DNA of 64,000 nucleotides from Lacinutrix venerupis. GTDB taxonomy: Bacteria > Bacteroidota > Bacteroidia > Flavobacteriales > Flavobacteriaceae. Location: the NCBI RefSeq assembly GCF_003663945.1, contig NZ_RCCH01000001.1:62001-126000 (forward strand), given 5' to 3'. The notes beneath the pieces are model-generated. The model saw only the letters and a list, made by a program, of their open reading frames with translations. It was not told where the DNA came from and did no database searches. Below are positions 44,094 through 52,081 of this stretch, in pieces. The position numbers and the translations under genes were made by a program. Numbering within the stretch: position 1 is the stretch's first letter; each line of letters begins with the position of its first letter.

Positions 44094-45632
44094 ATGCTTA
44101 AAAAAGTTTTCGCAAGTGCTGTATTTGGCGTTGAAGCTTCCACAATAACTGTGGAAGTAAATGTAGATTCAGGAATAGGTTATCATCTTGTCGGGCTTCC
44201 AGATAATGCTATAAAAGAAAGTAATTATCGTATTGCTGCAGCATTACAAAATAATGGATATAAAATTCCTGGAAAAAAAATTACTATAAATATGGCGCCT
44301 GCCGATTTACGTAAAGAAGGATCTGCTTACGATTTAACTTTAGCTGTAGGTATTCTTGCTGCATCAAAACAAATACAAGCAAATAACTTAGAAGAGTATT
44401 TAATTATGGGAGAATTATCTCTCGATGGTAGTTTACAGCCTATAAAAGGTGCATTGCCAATAGCAATAAAAGCTAAAGAAGAAGGTTTTAAAGGTTTTAT
44501 TTTACCAAAACAAAATGCAAAAGAAGCTGCTATTGTAAACGATTTAAAAGTTTACGGTATTGAAAATATTAAACAGGTTATTAATTTTTTTGATAAAGGA
44601 GAAGAGATAGAGCAAACCATAATTAATACACGCGAAGAATTTTATAAAAATTTAGATTATCCAGATTTTGATTTTGCAGATGTTAAAGGTCAAGAAGGAA
44701 TAAAACGTTGTATGGAAATTGCAGCAGCTGGCGGACATAATATAATTTTGGTTGGTCCTCCAGGAGCTGGAAAAACAATGCTAGCAAAACGTTTACCAAG
44801 TATTTTACCACCAATGTCTTTAAAAGAAGCTTTAGAAACCACTAAAATACATTCTGTAGTTGGGCGAGTAAAAGCAGATTCTGGATTAATGGCACAAAGG
44901 CCTTTTAGAAGTCCACACCATACAATTTCTAACGTCGCTTTAGTTGGTGGCGGAAGTTATCCGCAACCTGGTGAAATTTCGTTATGCCATAATGGTGTTT
45001 TATTTTTAGACGAGTTGCCAGAATTTAAACGAGAAGTTCTTGAGGTCATGCGACAGCCATTAGAAGACAGAGAAGTTACTATTTCTAGAGCAAAATTTAC
45101 TGTTACCTATCCTTCTTCTTTTATGCTGGTAGCTAGCATGAATCCAAGCCCGAGTGGTTATTTTAACGATCCAGACTCTCCTGTAACCTCAAGTCCTGCA
45201 GAAATGCAACGCTATTTAAGCAAAATTTCTGGACCTTTATTAGACAGAATAGACATACATATAGAAGTAACTCCTGTACCATTTGAAAAATTATCCGATG
45301 AGCGTAAAGGAGAAGCATCTATAGATATTAGAAAACGTGTAACTAAAGCAAGAGAAATACAAACAGAGCGCTTTAAAGACTCAGAAACAGTACATTATAA
45401 TGCACAAATGCATGTAAAACATATTAGAGCTCATTGCAAACTAGATGATGCTTCTAAAACGCTATTAAAAACAGCTATGGAACGTTTAAACCTTTCGGCT
45501 AGAGCATACGATCGAATATTAAAAGTATCTAGAACAATTGCCGATTTAGAAGGTAAAAAACAAATAAACGGAAGCCATATTAGTGAAGCCATTCAATACA
45601 GAAGCTTAGATAGAGAAGGCTGGCTAGGCTAA
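44094..45632 (+). CDS. comM: YifB/ComM-family AAA ATPase (Mg-chelatase-like)
   Basis: A 512-residue protein of the ComM/YifB family. The N-terminal Lon-substrate-binding-like domain (about 1-170) is followed by a Mg-chelatase-like AAA domain with Walker [17 protein letters not shown], Walker [10 protein letters not shown] and the sensor region [11 protein letters not shown]-terminal helical domain ([21 protein letters not shown]) closes it. In Vibrio and Haemophilus ComM is a hexameric helicase that promotes branch migration in natural transformation; the homologue here is likely a similar DNA-recombination helicase. Cytoplasmic. Full length. Confidence 0.95.
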   Translation: MLKKVFASAVFGVEASTITVEVNVDSGIGYHLVGLPDNAIKESNYRIAAALQNNGYKIPGKKITINMAPADLRKEGSAYDLTLAVGILAASKQIQANNLEEYLIMGELSLDGSLQPIKGALPIAIKAKEEGFKGFILPKQNAKEAAIVNDLKVYGIENIKQVINFFDKGEEIEQTIINTREEFYKNLDYPDFDFADVKGQEGIKRCMEIAAAGGHNIILVGPPGAGKTMLAKRLPSILPPMSLKEALETTKIHSVVGRVKADSGLMAQRPFRSPHHTISNVALVGGGSYPQPGEISLCHNGVLFLDELPEFKREVLEVMRQPLEDREVTISRAKFTVTYPSSFMLVASMNPSPSGYFNDPDSPVTSSPAEMQRYLSKISGPLLDRIDIHIEVTPVPFEKLSDERKGEASIDIRKRVTKAREIQTERFKDSETVHYNAQMHVKHIRAHCKLDDASKTLLKTAMERLNLSARAYDRILKVSRTIADLEGKKQINGSHISEAIQYRSLDREGWLG

Positions 45633-45712
45633 ACTAAACGATAATTTTTATAGAACATTATATTAATATTTCCTTTAAATTTTAAAATCACAAAAAACTT
45701 AACTAACAAATT

Positions 45713-46075
45713 ATGCCTAAACCAAAAGGAATGATTACAGCTGTAAAAGCTAAAGAATTAAACGATAATTGGACAAATTTAAGAGCCGATGCCAATGAAA
45801 CTGCTGCAGGTAAACCAGACAACCGCTCATCATGGTATTCACTAGAAGATATGGAAAATTTTCTAAAGCAAATTAAAGAAGATAACTCTAATGTAAATGG
45901 AGTACGTTTTTATTTAGGAGTTGAAACAACAGAAGAAGATAAAAAAGGTTTAACAACAATTTTTATGGTTCCAACCAAAGATGATGGTAAAGGTAATAAC
46001 CAAGATATACCAGAAGCAGATGGTATGGATAGAGGTGCAGTAGGTGTACCTCCTAATCAGGGATATCCAAATTAA
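45713..46075 (+). CDS. RSSW-domain protein, cytoplasmic copy (module 1, gene A)
   Basis: A soluble 120-residue protein without signal peptide or TM helix; I do not recognise a named family. It has a conserved core DNRSSWYSLEDMENFL (36-51), the strand motif RFYLG (65-69) and TTIFMVPT (81-88), then a Gly/Pro/Asn-rich tail ending GYPN. The same core and order occur in the gene at 46928-47434. It lies 80 nt after comM and 6 nt before a multi-TM gene, and this pair is repeated immediately downstream. A sensor or small-molecule-binding role is inferred only from the histidine kinase further on. Confidence 0.8.
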   Translation: MPKPKGMITAVKAKELNDNWTNLRADANETAAGKPDNRSSWYSLEDMENFLKQIKEDNSNVNGVRFYLGVETTEEDKKGLTTIFMVPTKDDGKGNNQDIPEADGMDRGAVGVPPNQGYPN

Positions 46076-46081
46076 ACAGAT

Positions 46082-46789
46082 TTGGATTTTTTTTTAATAA
46101 ATAACTATATTCTTATAATAAAACTACTTATTATAGCAGCAGTAATTGCTGGGATTTTATCTTATAAAAAATTTAAAAACACTCCAGTTACTTTCTTTAT
46201 TAAAATTTTAATTGGTTTATTAATTATAGAGTATGTTGGCAGTTATCCATTATATTATAATACATTTAATTTTTTAAAGCCAATTTACAATTCAATATTT
46301 AGAAAAAATTATTGGTGGTTTACTATTGCATACGATATAGTTGTTATTATTTTATTTTCAATTTTTTATCAAAAAATACTAGTTAGTCTAAAATTTAAAA
46401 GAATTTTAAAGTATGCTACGTGGGTGTTTGCAGTTGTTTCTTTTTGTTATGCAGCTTTAAATTTAGAGGCTTTATTTAACCAATTATTACCTGTTGTTCA
46501 AATTTTTGGAGCACTTATAATATTGCTTTGTTGTATTCTATATTTTTTAGAGTTGTTATTAAATAATCGTATAATATATTTTTTTAAATCTATATATTTT
46601 TACATTACCATCGGTATATTTTTGTGGTGGATAATAATTACTCCTTTAGTTTTTTTCGATTTGTATTTTAATAATTCAGATTGGAATTTTATATTCTTGC
46701 AATGGCAAATTTATTTGTTTGTAAACTTTCTTATGTATACACTTTTTATAATAGGTTTTATAGTCTCGGAACCAGAAAAAATTACTTAA
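46082..46789 (+). CDS. Roughly seven-helix membrane protein (module 1, gene B)
   Basis: A 235-residue integral membrane protein with about seven TM helices; soluble loops are short. TTG start (46082), 6 nt after gene A's stop; no ATG is usable. It has a KNYWWF motif before the third helix and ends YFYITIGIFLWWIIITPLVF, DLYFNNSDW, LQWQIYLF, GFIVS. The same motifs occur in the gene at 47442. The shape recalls uncharacterised 7TM proteins often found beside histidine kinases in Bacteroidota, from memory. It probably acts as membrane receptor or partner of gene A; this is inferred. Confidence 0.8.
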   Translation: MDFFLINNYILIIKLLIIAAVIAGILSYKKFKNTPVTFFIKILIGLLIIEYVGSYPLYYNTFNFLKPIYNSIFRKNYWWFTIAYDIVVIILFSIFYQKILVSLKFKRILKYATWVFAVVSFCYAALNLEALFNQLLPVVQIFGALIILLCCILYFLELLLNNRIIYFFKSIYFYITIGIFLWWIIITPLVFFDLYFNNSDWNFIFLQWQIYLFVNFLMYTLFIIGFIVSEPEKIT

Positions 46790-46927
46790 TCATTTTTTTT
46801 TGTTACTTTTAGTGCGCTATTAACTTATAAAACTAAATTCATCATGTAATCTTGTATTTATTCTTAACAATACAAATTAAAAATTAGTAAAATTCTTTTG
46901 CTAAATCTAACCTTAAAAAAACTAAAA

Positions 46928-47434
46928 ATGAAAAACTTATTTACCTTAGTATTAGGCTTAATTATTGGAGCATTAATAATGTATTTTTTTTGCTGTAAAA
47001 CAGAAAATTTAGGTGCAGTTGAAATAACAAAACCTAGAGGAGTAATAACACCATCAGAAGCCGCTATTTTAGACGAACAATACAACTCTAGACATACGCT
47101 TATTAGCGATTCAATAGTAGATCGTTCAGATAATCGCTCATCTTGGTGGTCTTTAGAAGATATAAGAAACTATTTAGATTATGCCGAAAACCAAAGTAGA
47201 GAATTAGGTTACACTATGGATGGTTTACGTGTATATTTAGGTGCTTATAAAACCGAAAATGGAGTAGTAGGTTACACAACTATGTTTATGGTGCCAACAT
47301 CTAGTGAAATTGAGCAGGATTCTATAAAAGGAGGTTCGGCAAGAAGAGCTGGTAACGGTGGAGATATCCCAGGTGGAGATCCTTTAAATATGGGACAGAA
47401 TGGTACACCTCCAGGAGGAAACTATCCTCAGTAA
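46928..47434 (+). CDS. RSSW-domain protein, membrane-anchored copy (module 2, gene A')
   Basis: A 168-residue paralogue of the protein at 45713. ATG at 46928 opens a TM/signal-anchor (MKNLFTLVLGLIIGALIMYFF), in place of the soluble N-terminus of copy 1; a frame start 10 codons upstream is rejected. The core follows: KPRGVITPSEA, DNRSSWWSLED (68-78), RVYLG (101-105), TTMFMVPT (117-124), and a Gly/Pro/Asn-rich tail ending NYPQ. FCC after the helix does not form a lipobox. It is 7 nt before gene B'. A periplasmic domain anchored in the inner membrane is predicted; function unknown. Confidence 0.82.
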   Translation: MKNLFTLVLGLIIGALIMYFFCCKTENLGAVEITKPRGVITPSEAAILDEQYNSRHTLISDSIVDRSDNRSSWWSLEDIRNYLDYAENQSRELGYTMDGLRVYLGAYKTENGVVGYTTMFMVPTSSEIEQDSIKGGSARRAGNGGDIPGGDPLNMGQNGTPPGGNYPQ

Positions 47435-47441
47435 AACTTAG

Positions 47442-48170
47442 ATGGAATCATTTATTCAAAATAATTTTGGTAATATTACAAAAGGAGTAGAAATTATAGC
47501 AGCTGTTACAGGTATTTTTTGTTATAAAAAATATAAAGGTACAGCTGCAATATTTTTTATTTATTTTTTACTATATGCAGTATTTGTTGAAAATTTTGGC
47601 AATTATACAAAGCTAATTAATAATAATTTTTTTCATTCATTTTTAAATAGTTTAAAAAATACTGTATTTGTAAAAAATTATTGGTGGTATCAAATTTTTT
47701 GGATTATAGGAGCTCCAATTTTTTTTTCATTTTATTTTTTTAAAATTTCAAACAGTTTAACTATTAAAAAATATATAAAAATACTCACTTTTCTTTTTAT
47801 TATATTTTCTTTCTTTTTATTAATTTTTAATTGGAATTCTCTTAAATACGGATTTATTAAAATAATAGATTTACTTAGTTTAGCTTTAATACTATTTTTA
47901 GTTTTTAGTTATTATTTTGAACTTTTAAAATCTAACCAGATACTATATTTTTATAGATCAATTAGTTTTTATATAAGTATTGGTGTTTTATTATTTTGGT
48001 TAATAATAACGCCTATGACATTTTATGAGATTTATTTTTATGATGCTGATTGGGAGTTTATAGTTTTAAAATGGCAAATATATCTATTTGCAATAGTGTT
48101 TATGTATACCACATTTACTTTAGGTTTAATAGTCTCTAAAACAAAGCAATATAAATCAATTAAAAAATAA
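47442..48170 (+). CDS. Roughly seven-helix membrane protein (module 2, gene B')
   Basis: A 242-residue paralogue of the protein at 46082, same length and topology (about seven TMs). Shared motifs: KNYWWY, SFYISIGVLLFWLIITPMTF, EIYFYDADWEF, LKWQIYLFA, LGLIVS. ATG start 7 nt after the A' stop. The histidine kinase gene begins 93 nt downstream in the same direction. The pair A'-B' repeats the pair A-B in order, spacing and protein type, which shows a duplicated two-gene unit rather than chance neighbours. Function unknown. Confidence 0.82.
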   Translation: MESFIQNNFGNITKGVEIIAAVTGIFCYKKYKGTAAIFFIYFLLYAVFVENFGNYTKLINNNFFHSFLNSLKNTVFVKNYWWYQIFWIIGAPIFFSFYFFKISNSLTIKKYIKILTFLFIIFSFFLLIFNWNSLKYGFIKIIDLLSLALILFLVFSYYFELLKSNQILYFYRSISFYISIGVLLFWLIITPMTFYEIYFYDADWEFIVLKWQIYLFAIVFMYTTFTLGLIVSKTKQYKSIKK

Positions 48171-48263
48171 ATAAATTTTTACTAGAACTATTAAAATAAA
48201 TACTTAAGCACAAATTTTTGCTAATATTTAATTTACCAAGAGAATATAAAATAAAACCTAAAA

Positions 48264-49103
48264 ATGAGTAATCAACTATTTGTTTATATAATATTTCAAG
48301 AGCTAAAAAAAACTACAGCGGCAGAACGTTATTTGCTAATTTACATGATTGGTGTTTTAGTTATAGTTACCTCATTAATAATATTATTTTTTATAATATT
48401 TCAAAAAAGAAAAAATAAATTATTATTAGATAAAATTAAACAACAACAAGCTTTTGATGCAGAACTTTCCAATGCACAAACAGAAATACAAGAACAAACT
48501 CTAAAAAACATAGGTTGGGAGCTACACGATAACGTAGGACAAATGTTAGCAGCAGCAAGTATGCAAATGAACATTTTAAAAACCATGATTGGAGATGATA
48601 TAAAGGAAAACTTTTCTGAGGCTGCAAGTACCGTTAAAGAGAGTTTAAAAGAAGTAAGAATGTTATCTCGAAGTTTAAATAACGAAGTGATTTTAAATAT
48701 TGGTTTCGAGCAATCTATTGAAAATGAATTAAATAGATTAAAGAAAATGAAATTTTCCACAGCAAAACTACTTGTAAAAGGAGAAATAATTCCATTCGAA
48801 AATAAAAAGCACGAAATAATAGTATTTAGAATTCTTCAAGAATTTTTTTCGAACACCGTAAAATATTCAGAAGCTAAAAATCTAATTGTTAAATTAGACT
48901 ACTCAAACAATTACCTTAATATTATTGCTAGCGACGATGGTAAAGGTTTCGATATGGATTCGGTAAAAAAAGGTTCAGGATTATTAAACATGAAAAGCCG
49001 TGCAGAATTAATTAATACCACTTACAATTTAACTTCTAAAGTTGGTGAAGGCACAAAACTAGAATTAAAATATCCTTTTAATAATAAAACTGAATTCTCT
49101 TAA
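48264..49103 (+). CDS. Histidine kinase (HisKA_3/NarX type) without sensor domain
   Basis: A 279-residue kinase. One TM helix (about 23-45) is followed by a coiled linker (about 50-80). The DHp domain is of the NarX/DegS type: phospho-acceptor His in GWELHDNVGQM (His88). The CA domain has N box ILQEFFSNTVKYSEA (about 191-205), G1 DDGKGF (224-229) and G2 GSGLLNM. No periplasmic or PAS sensor domain is present, so another protein should supply the signal. The two 7TM genes just upstream are the obvious candidates. No response regulator adjoins; NarL-type partners elsewhere are expected. The locus is A-B-A'-B'-kinase. Confidence 0.93.
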   Translation: MSNQLFVYIIFQELKKTTAAERYLLIYMIGVLVIVTSLIILFFIIFQKRKNKLLLDKIKQQQAFDAELSNAQTEIQEQTLKNIGWELHDNVGQMLAAASMQMNILKTMIGDDIKENFSEAASTVKESLKEVRMLSRSLNNEVILNIGFEQSIENELNRLKKMKFSTAKLLVKGEIIPFENKKHEIIVFRILQEFFSNTVKYSEAKNLIVKLDYSNNYLNIIASDDGKGFDMDSVKKGSGLLNMKSRAELINTTYNLTSKVGEGTKLELKYPFNNKTEFS

Positions 49104-49176
49104 TACCTTTAAATTTTTAGAATATTAAAAGTATAATTTATCTAAAAAAACTATGCACGCATAATAAATTAATAGT

Positions 49177-49184
49177 TATATTTG
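49177..49184 (+). promoter_or_regulatory. Candidate -7 box of the nitronate-monooxygenase-like gene
   Basis: TATATTTG matches TAnnTTTG, 18 nt before the chosen ATG; no -33 TTG at the right distance. It suggests a short leader and a transcript separate from the kinase. Confidence 0.35.
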
Positions 49185-49202
49185 TTTAAACAATATTTTA
49201 AA

Positions 49203-50150
49203 ATGCAAACTAAACTCACACAAATTCTAAATATAAAATATCCAATAATTCAAGCACCAATGTTTTTGGTTTCTAATGTAGCAATGGTTACAGAAGCAAT
49301 GAAAGGAGGAATTGCAGGTTGTATACCAGCGCTTAATTATAGAACATTAGAAGAGTTAAGAGATGCAATAAAACAATTAAAAGCAAATAAAGTAGAAGGA
49401 GGATCTTTTGGCTTTAATTTAATTGTAAATAAATCTAACCCAAAATATAAAGCACAATTAGAAGTGATTTGTAATGAAGGTTGCGATTTTATTATAACCT
49501 CTTTAGGTAGTCCAGAAGAAACAATAAAACAAGCACATAAAGCAGGAATTAAAGTGTTTTGTGATGTTACAGATTTGCGTTTTGCAAAAAAAGTAGAAAG
49601 TCTTGGTGCAGATGCTGCCATTGCAGTTAATAACGAAGCAGGAGGTCACAGAGGTAATTTATCTCCGCAAGAATTAACAAACCAATTAAGTAAAGCATTA
49701 AGTATTCCTGTAATATCAGCTGGAGGTGTTGGTTGTAAAGCAGATATAGATAAAATGTTAAGTTATGGAGCAGAAGGAGTTAGCGTAGGAAGTCCATTTA
49801 TAGCATCTGTAGAAGCTAATGTAACAGACGAGTATAAGCAAGCTTGTGTAGATTATGGTGCAAAAGATATTATAATGACACAGCGAATTTCTGGAACACC
49901 TTGTACTGTTATTAATACACCATACGTACAGAAAATTGGCACTAAAGAATCTTGGATAGAATCTCTTTTAAACAAAAATAAAAAACTTAAAAAGTGGGTT
50001 AAAATGATTCGTTTCTCAATAGGAATGAAAGCCACAGAAAAAGCAGCTAAAAAAGCCACCTACAAAACGGTTTGGGTTGCAGGACCAAGTATAGAACATA
50101 CAAAAGCCATTTTACCGGTAAAAGCTATTATAGCTAAGTTGGTTAATTAA
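49203..50150 (+). CDS. Nitronate monooxygenase / 2-nitropropane dioxygenase family
   Basis: A 315-residue FMN-dependent TIM-barrel enzyme. ATG at 49203 (MQTKLTQILNIKYPIIQAPM) is the family start; the earlier ATG adds 7 unrelated residues and overlaps the -7 box. Family motifs: YPIIQAPMFLVSN, NEAGGHRGN and the phosphate-binding SAGGVGCKADIDKMLSYGAEGVSVGSPFIAS. The family oxidises alkyl nitronates such as 3-nitropropionate or propionate-3-nitronate, or acts as FabK-like enoyl reductase in other branches; substrate undecided. It is placed after the kinase and is not obviously part of the module locus. Confidence 0.9.
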   Translation: MQTKLTQILNIKYPIIQAPMFLVSNVAMVTEAMKGGIAGCIPALNYRTLEELRDAIKQLKANKVEGGSFGFNLIVNKSNPKYKAQLEVICNEGCDFIITSLGSPEETIKQAHKAGIKVFCDVTDLRFAKKVESLGADAAIAVNNEAGGHRGNLSPQELTNQLSKALSIPVISAGGVGCKADIDKMLSYGAEGVSVGSPFIASVEANVTDEYKQACVDYGAKDIIMTQRISGTPCTVINTPYVQKIGTKESWIESLLNKNKKLKKWVKMIRFSIGMKATEKAAKKATYKTVWVAGPSIEHTKAILPVKAIIAKLVN

Positions 50151-50238
50151 TTTCTTTAAGTTAAAAACACAACGTAAAAAACAAGCTTTCTTTTTGTATT
50201 ATTTTTTATTTTGTAGCTAGAGAAACCTCTAATAAAAA

Positions 50239-51510
50239 ATGAAAAAAATAGGAATTGGTATTATAGTTTTAGTGGCAATATTTATATCGCTACTTTATTG
50301 GTCGTTGTCTAGTACAGAAAAAACTTTTAAAAAAGGAGAACTTTTAAATATTAATAATATTGAAACTATTAATTTTAAAAGTATAGATTCTGTTTTAATT
50401 TCTGCAAGTACATTATATAAGGCTAATAATATTAAAACGCTCATGCAAGGCGAACAATATAGAAGAGCATGGGAAGCACCTATAAAAGTGCCAGTAGTTT
50501 TTTTAGATTCTTTAAAAGGCGGTTTAAAAATTTTAAAAGAAGGAGGAGGAAAGCAAACACACTCTATAAAACTGCTCTCTAAAAATGGAACTAAATATAC
50601 TTTAAGAGGAATTAATAAAGATCCAAAAAAATTAATTCCAGAATTTGCAAAAACCTTTGGGTTAGAAAATATTATTGTCGATGGAATTTCTGCACAACAT
50701 CCCTATGGTTCTATTTTATCTGCAGCATTAGCAAAACAAGCTAAAATACTAAGTACAGAACCTCAAGTTGTGTTTGTTCCTAAACAAGAAGCGTTAGGAA
50801 CATTTAATTTAAAATATGGAAACCGTTTGTATCTTTTAGAATATGAAACAGAAGGAGAAACAAACTGGACAAATTATAAAAATGTAAGCGAAATTGTAGA
50901 AACAGATAATTTACAAGAACTAAAACTAAAATCTCAAAACAGTATTGTAATTGACAAATCAGTTTTAATTCGTGTTCGCTTATTCGATTTTTTAATTGGA
51001 GATTGGGACAGGCATGCAAAACAATATGGATGGATTTTACAAAAAAACAATAATAATTACACAGCAATACCACTGGCAGGAGATAGAGACAATGCTTTTT
51101 TTAAAAGTGAAGGACTAATTCCTTCCATTTTATCTAATAAATATGTTATTCCAGAATTACAAGATTTTGAAAAAGAAATCGATTTTTTACCAGGATTAGT
51201 ATATCCTTTCGATAGGTATTTTCTTTTCAACACAAATGAAGATATATTTATAACTGAAGCAAAAAATCTTCAAGAATTATTAACCGACGATGTGCTAAAT
51301 AAAGCGCTAAATGTTTGGCCTAAAAACATTAGAGCGTTAGATGGACAAGATATTATTAACACCATTAAAGCAAGACGCACAGACTTAGTCGACTATGCTA
51401 AGGCATTTAAAAAAATAATAGACGAAAAAGGTTTACTAACCGAAGCATTAAAAGGCTCTGAAGATTTAGCCTTACCAAAGGAACTCCTGCAATGTTTTGA
51501 TTGTAATTAA
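50239..51510 (+). CDS. Membrane-anchored protein with FAM20-like kinase-fold motifs
   Basis: A 423-residue protein with one N-terminal signal-anchor (about 4-22); the body is predicted periplasmic. The middle has the motif set LRGINKDPKKLIP (about 122-134), QHPYGS (154-159), then RLFDFLIGDWDRHAKQYGW (247-265) and IPLAGDRDNAFF (277-288). The GDWDRH and DRDNAF elements resemble the catalytic loop and metal-binding DR/DxD region of FAM20/HipA-like kinases. In Bacteroidota a similar domain, from memory, is fused to calcineurin-like phosphoesterases; here it is alone. Kinase activity in the periplasm is an inference. The stop is followed by the repeat-bounded segment at 51541. Confidence 0.7.
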   Translation: MKKIGIGIIVLVAIFISLLYWSLSSTEKTFKKGELLNINNIETINFKSIDSVLISASTLYKANNIKTLMQGEQYRRAWEAPIKVPVVFLDSLKGGLKILKEGGGKQTHSIKLLSKNGTKYTLRGINKDPKKLIPEFAKTFGLENIIVDGISAQHPYGSILSAALAKQAKILSTEPQVVFVPKQEALGTFNLKYGNRLYLLEYETEGETNWTNYKNVSEIVETDNLQELKLKSQNSIVIDKSVLIRVRLFDFLIGDWDRHAKQYGWILQKNNNNYTAIPLAGDRDNAFFKSEGLIPSILSNKYVIPELQDFEKEIDFLPGLVYPFDRYFLFNTNEDIFITEAKNLQELLTDDVLNKALNVWPKNIRALDGQDIINTIKARRTDLVDYAKAFKKIIDEKGLLTEALKGSEDLALPKELLQCFDCN

Positions 51511-51649
51511 GATTTTACTTTCTCAAATCATTAAGCTAACTTTGTTTAACGTCTGTTATAAAACATTAAAACGATTTCATATCAAGGCGGAACATTGTCA
51601 TTCATTGCGGAACGCACTCTAAATCTGAATTTAAAAACAACTCGTTATT

Positions 51650-51841
51650 ATGAAAAAAATTATTCTAATTATCATTGCTTTATTTTGGATTTCAAGTTTA
51701 GCTGTTTTAATAATTTCATTAACTGATTTATATTCAGAAAATATTTTTAAAGAACATCGCCTAATTGTTGTAATCGGATTTATTACAATAACTGGACTTT
51801 TAAAACCAATTTATAATTCAGTAATCAAAGAAAATAAATAA
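51650..51841 (+). CDS. Small membrane protein (63 residues) inside the repeat-bounded segment
   Basis: A short ORF of 63 residues: MKKIILIIIALFWISSLAVL, then a charged hinge (TDLYSENIFKEHR) and a second helix LIVVIGFITITGLLKPIY. Two TM helices give it a hairpin shape. It is the only ORF between the inverted repeats, which makes it the likely cargo. No family recognised. A role cannot be given; confidence that it is translated is moderate, based on its clean hydrophobic pattern and ATG. Confidence 0.55.
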   Translation: MKKIILIIIALFWISSLAVLIISLTDLYSENIFKEHRLIVVIGFITITGLLKPIYNSVIKENK

Positions 51842-51930
51842 TCGGATTTTATCACTCAAACGGATTTCAAAAAGTTTGCGGAACTGAAAAACGACTGACC
51901 AAAACTGTAAGAAAAAAAATAACGAAATGG

Positions 51931-52057
51931 CAACACCGTATATAAAAAAATGCTAGTTTTATACTAAACCAATGTTAGTTGCTCGTTTGCTAGCTTCTGA
52001 TTTTCCTTCGGAAAATCCTCGCTCACAAAACCGCAACTAACCATACACAAACACGTT
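51931..52057. repeat. Nested palindromic non-coding element
   Basis: Two complementary arm pairs nest around a hairpin tip: TTAGTTGC (51975-51982) with GCAACTAA (52033-52040), and GATTTTCC (51999-52006) with GGAAAATC (52010-52017), loop TTC. It is bounded by AACACCGTAT on the left and ATACACAAACACGTT on the right. From memory, very similar sequences recur in flavobacterial genomes between genes. It fills the gap between the 63-residue ORF and the esterase; no gene is in it. Confidence 0.7.
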
Positions 52058-52081
52058 AAACAAACTTTCTAAAAACACCAA

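Larger units (their letters stand above)
51541..52064. mobile_element. 524-bp segment bounded by 12-bp inverted repeats (cassette-like)
   Basis: TTTGTTTAACGT at 51541-51552 is exactly repeated in inverse orientation (ACGTTAAACAAA, 52053-52064). The segment contains a 63-codon ORF and, on its right, a nested palindrome. Its sequence style (repeated GCGGAAC and CGGATTT words) differs from the flanking genes. It carries no transposase. It could be a non-autonomous element or a gene cassette of the attC/integron-like type: GTTTAAC and GTTAAAC match RYYYAAC and GTTRRRY in form. The repeats are seen; mobility is inferred. Confidence 0.5.

Noticed and set aside
46928-47434. Reading gene A' as a lipoprotein because of the FCC after its helix
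   Set aside because: Residues before the Cys (YFF) do not fit a lipobox; a TM anchor explains the sequence better.
51541-52064. Insertion sequence or integron proper
   Set aside because: No transposase or integrase ORF is present in the window, so only the cassette-like/non-autonomous interpretation is kept.
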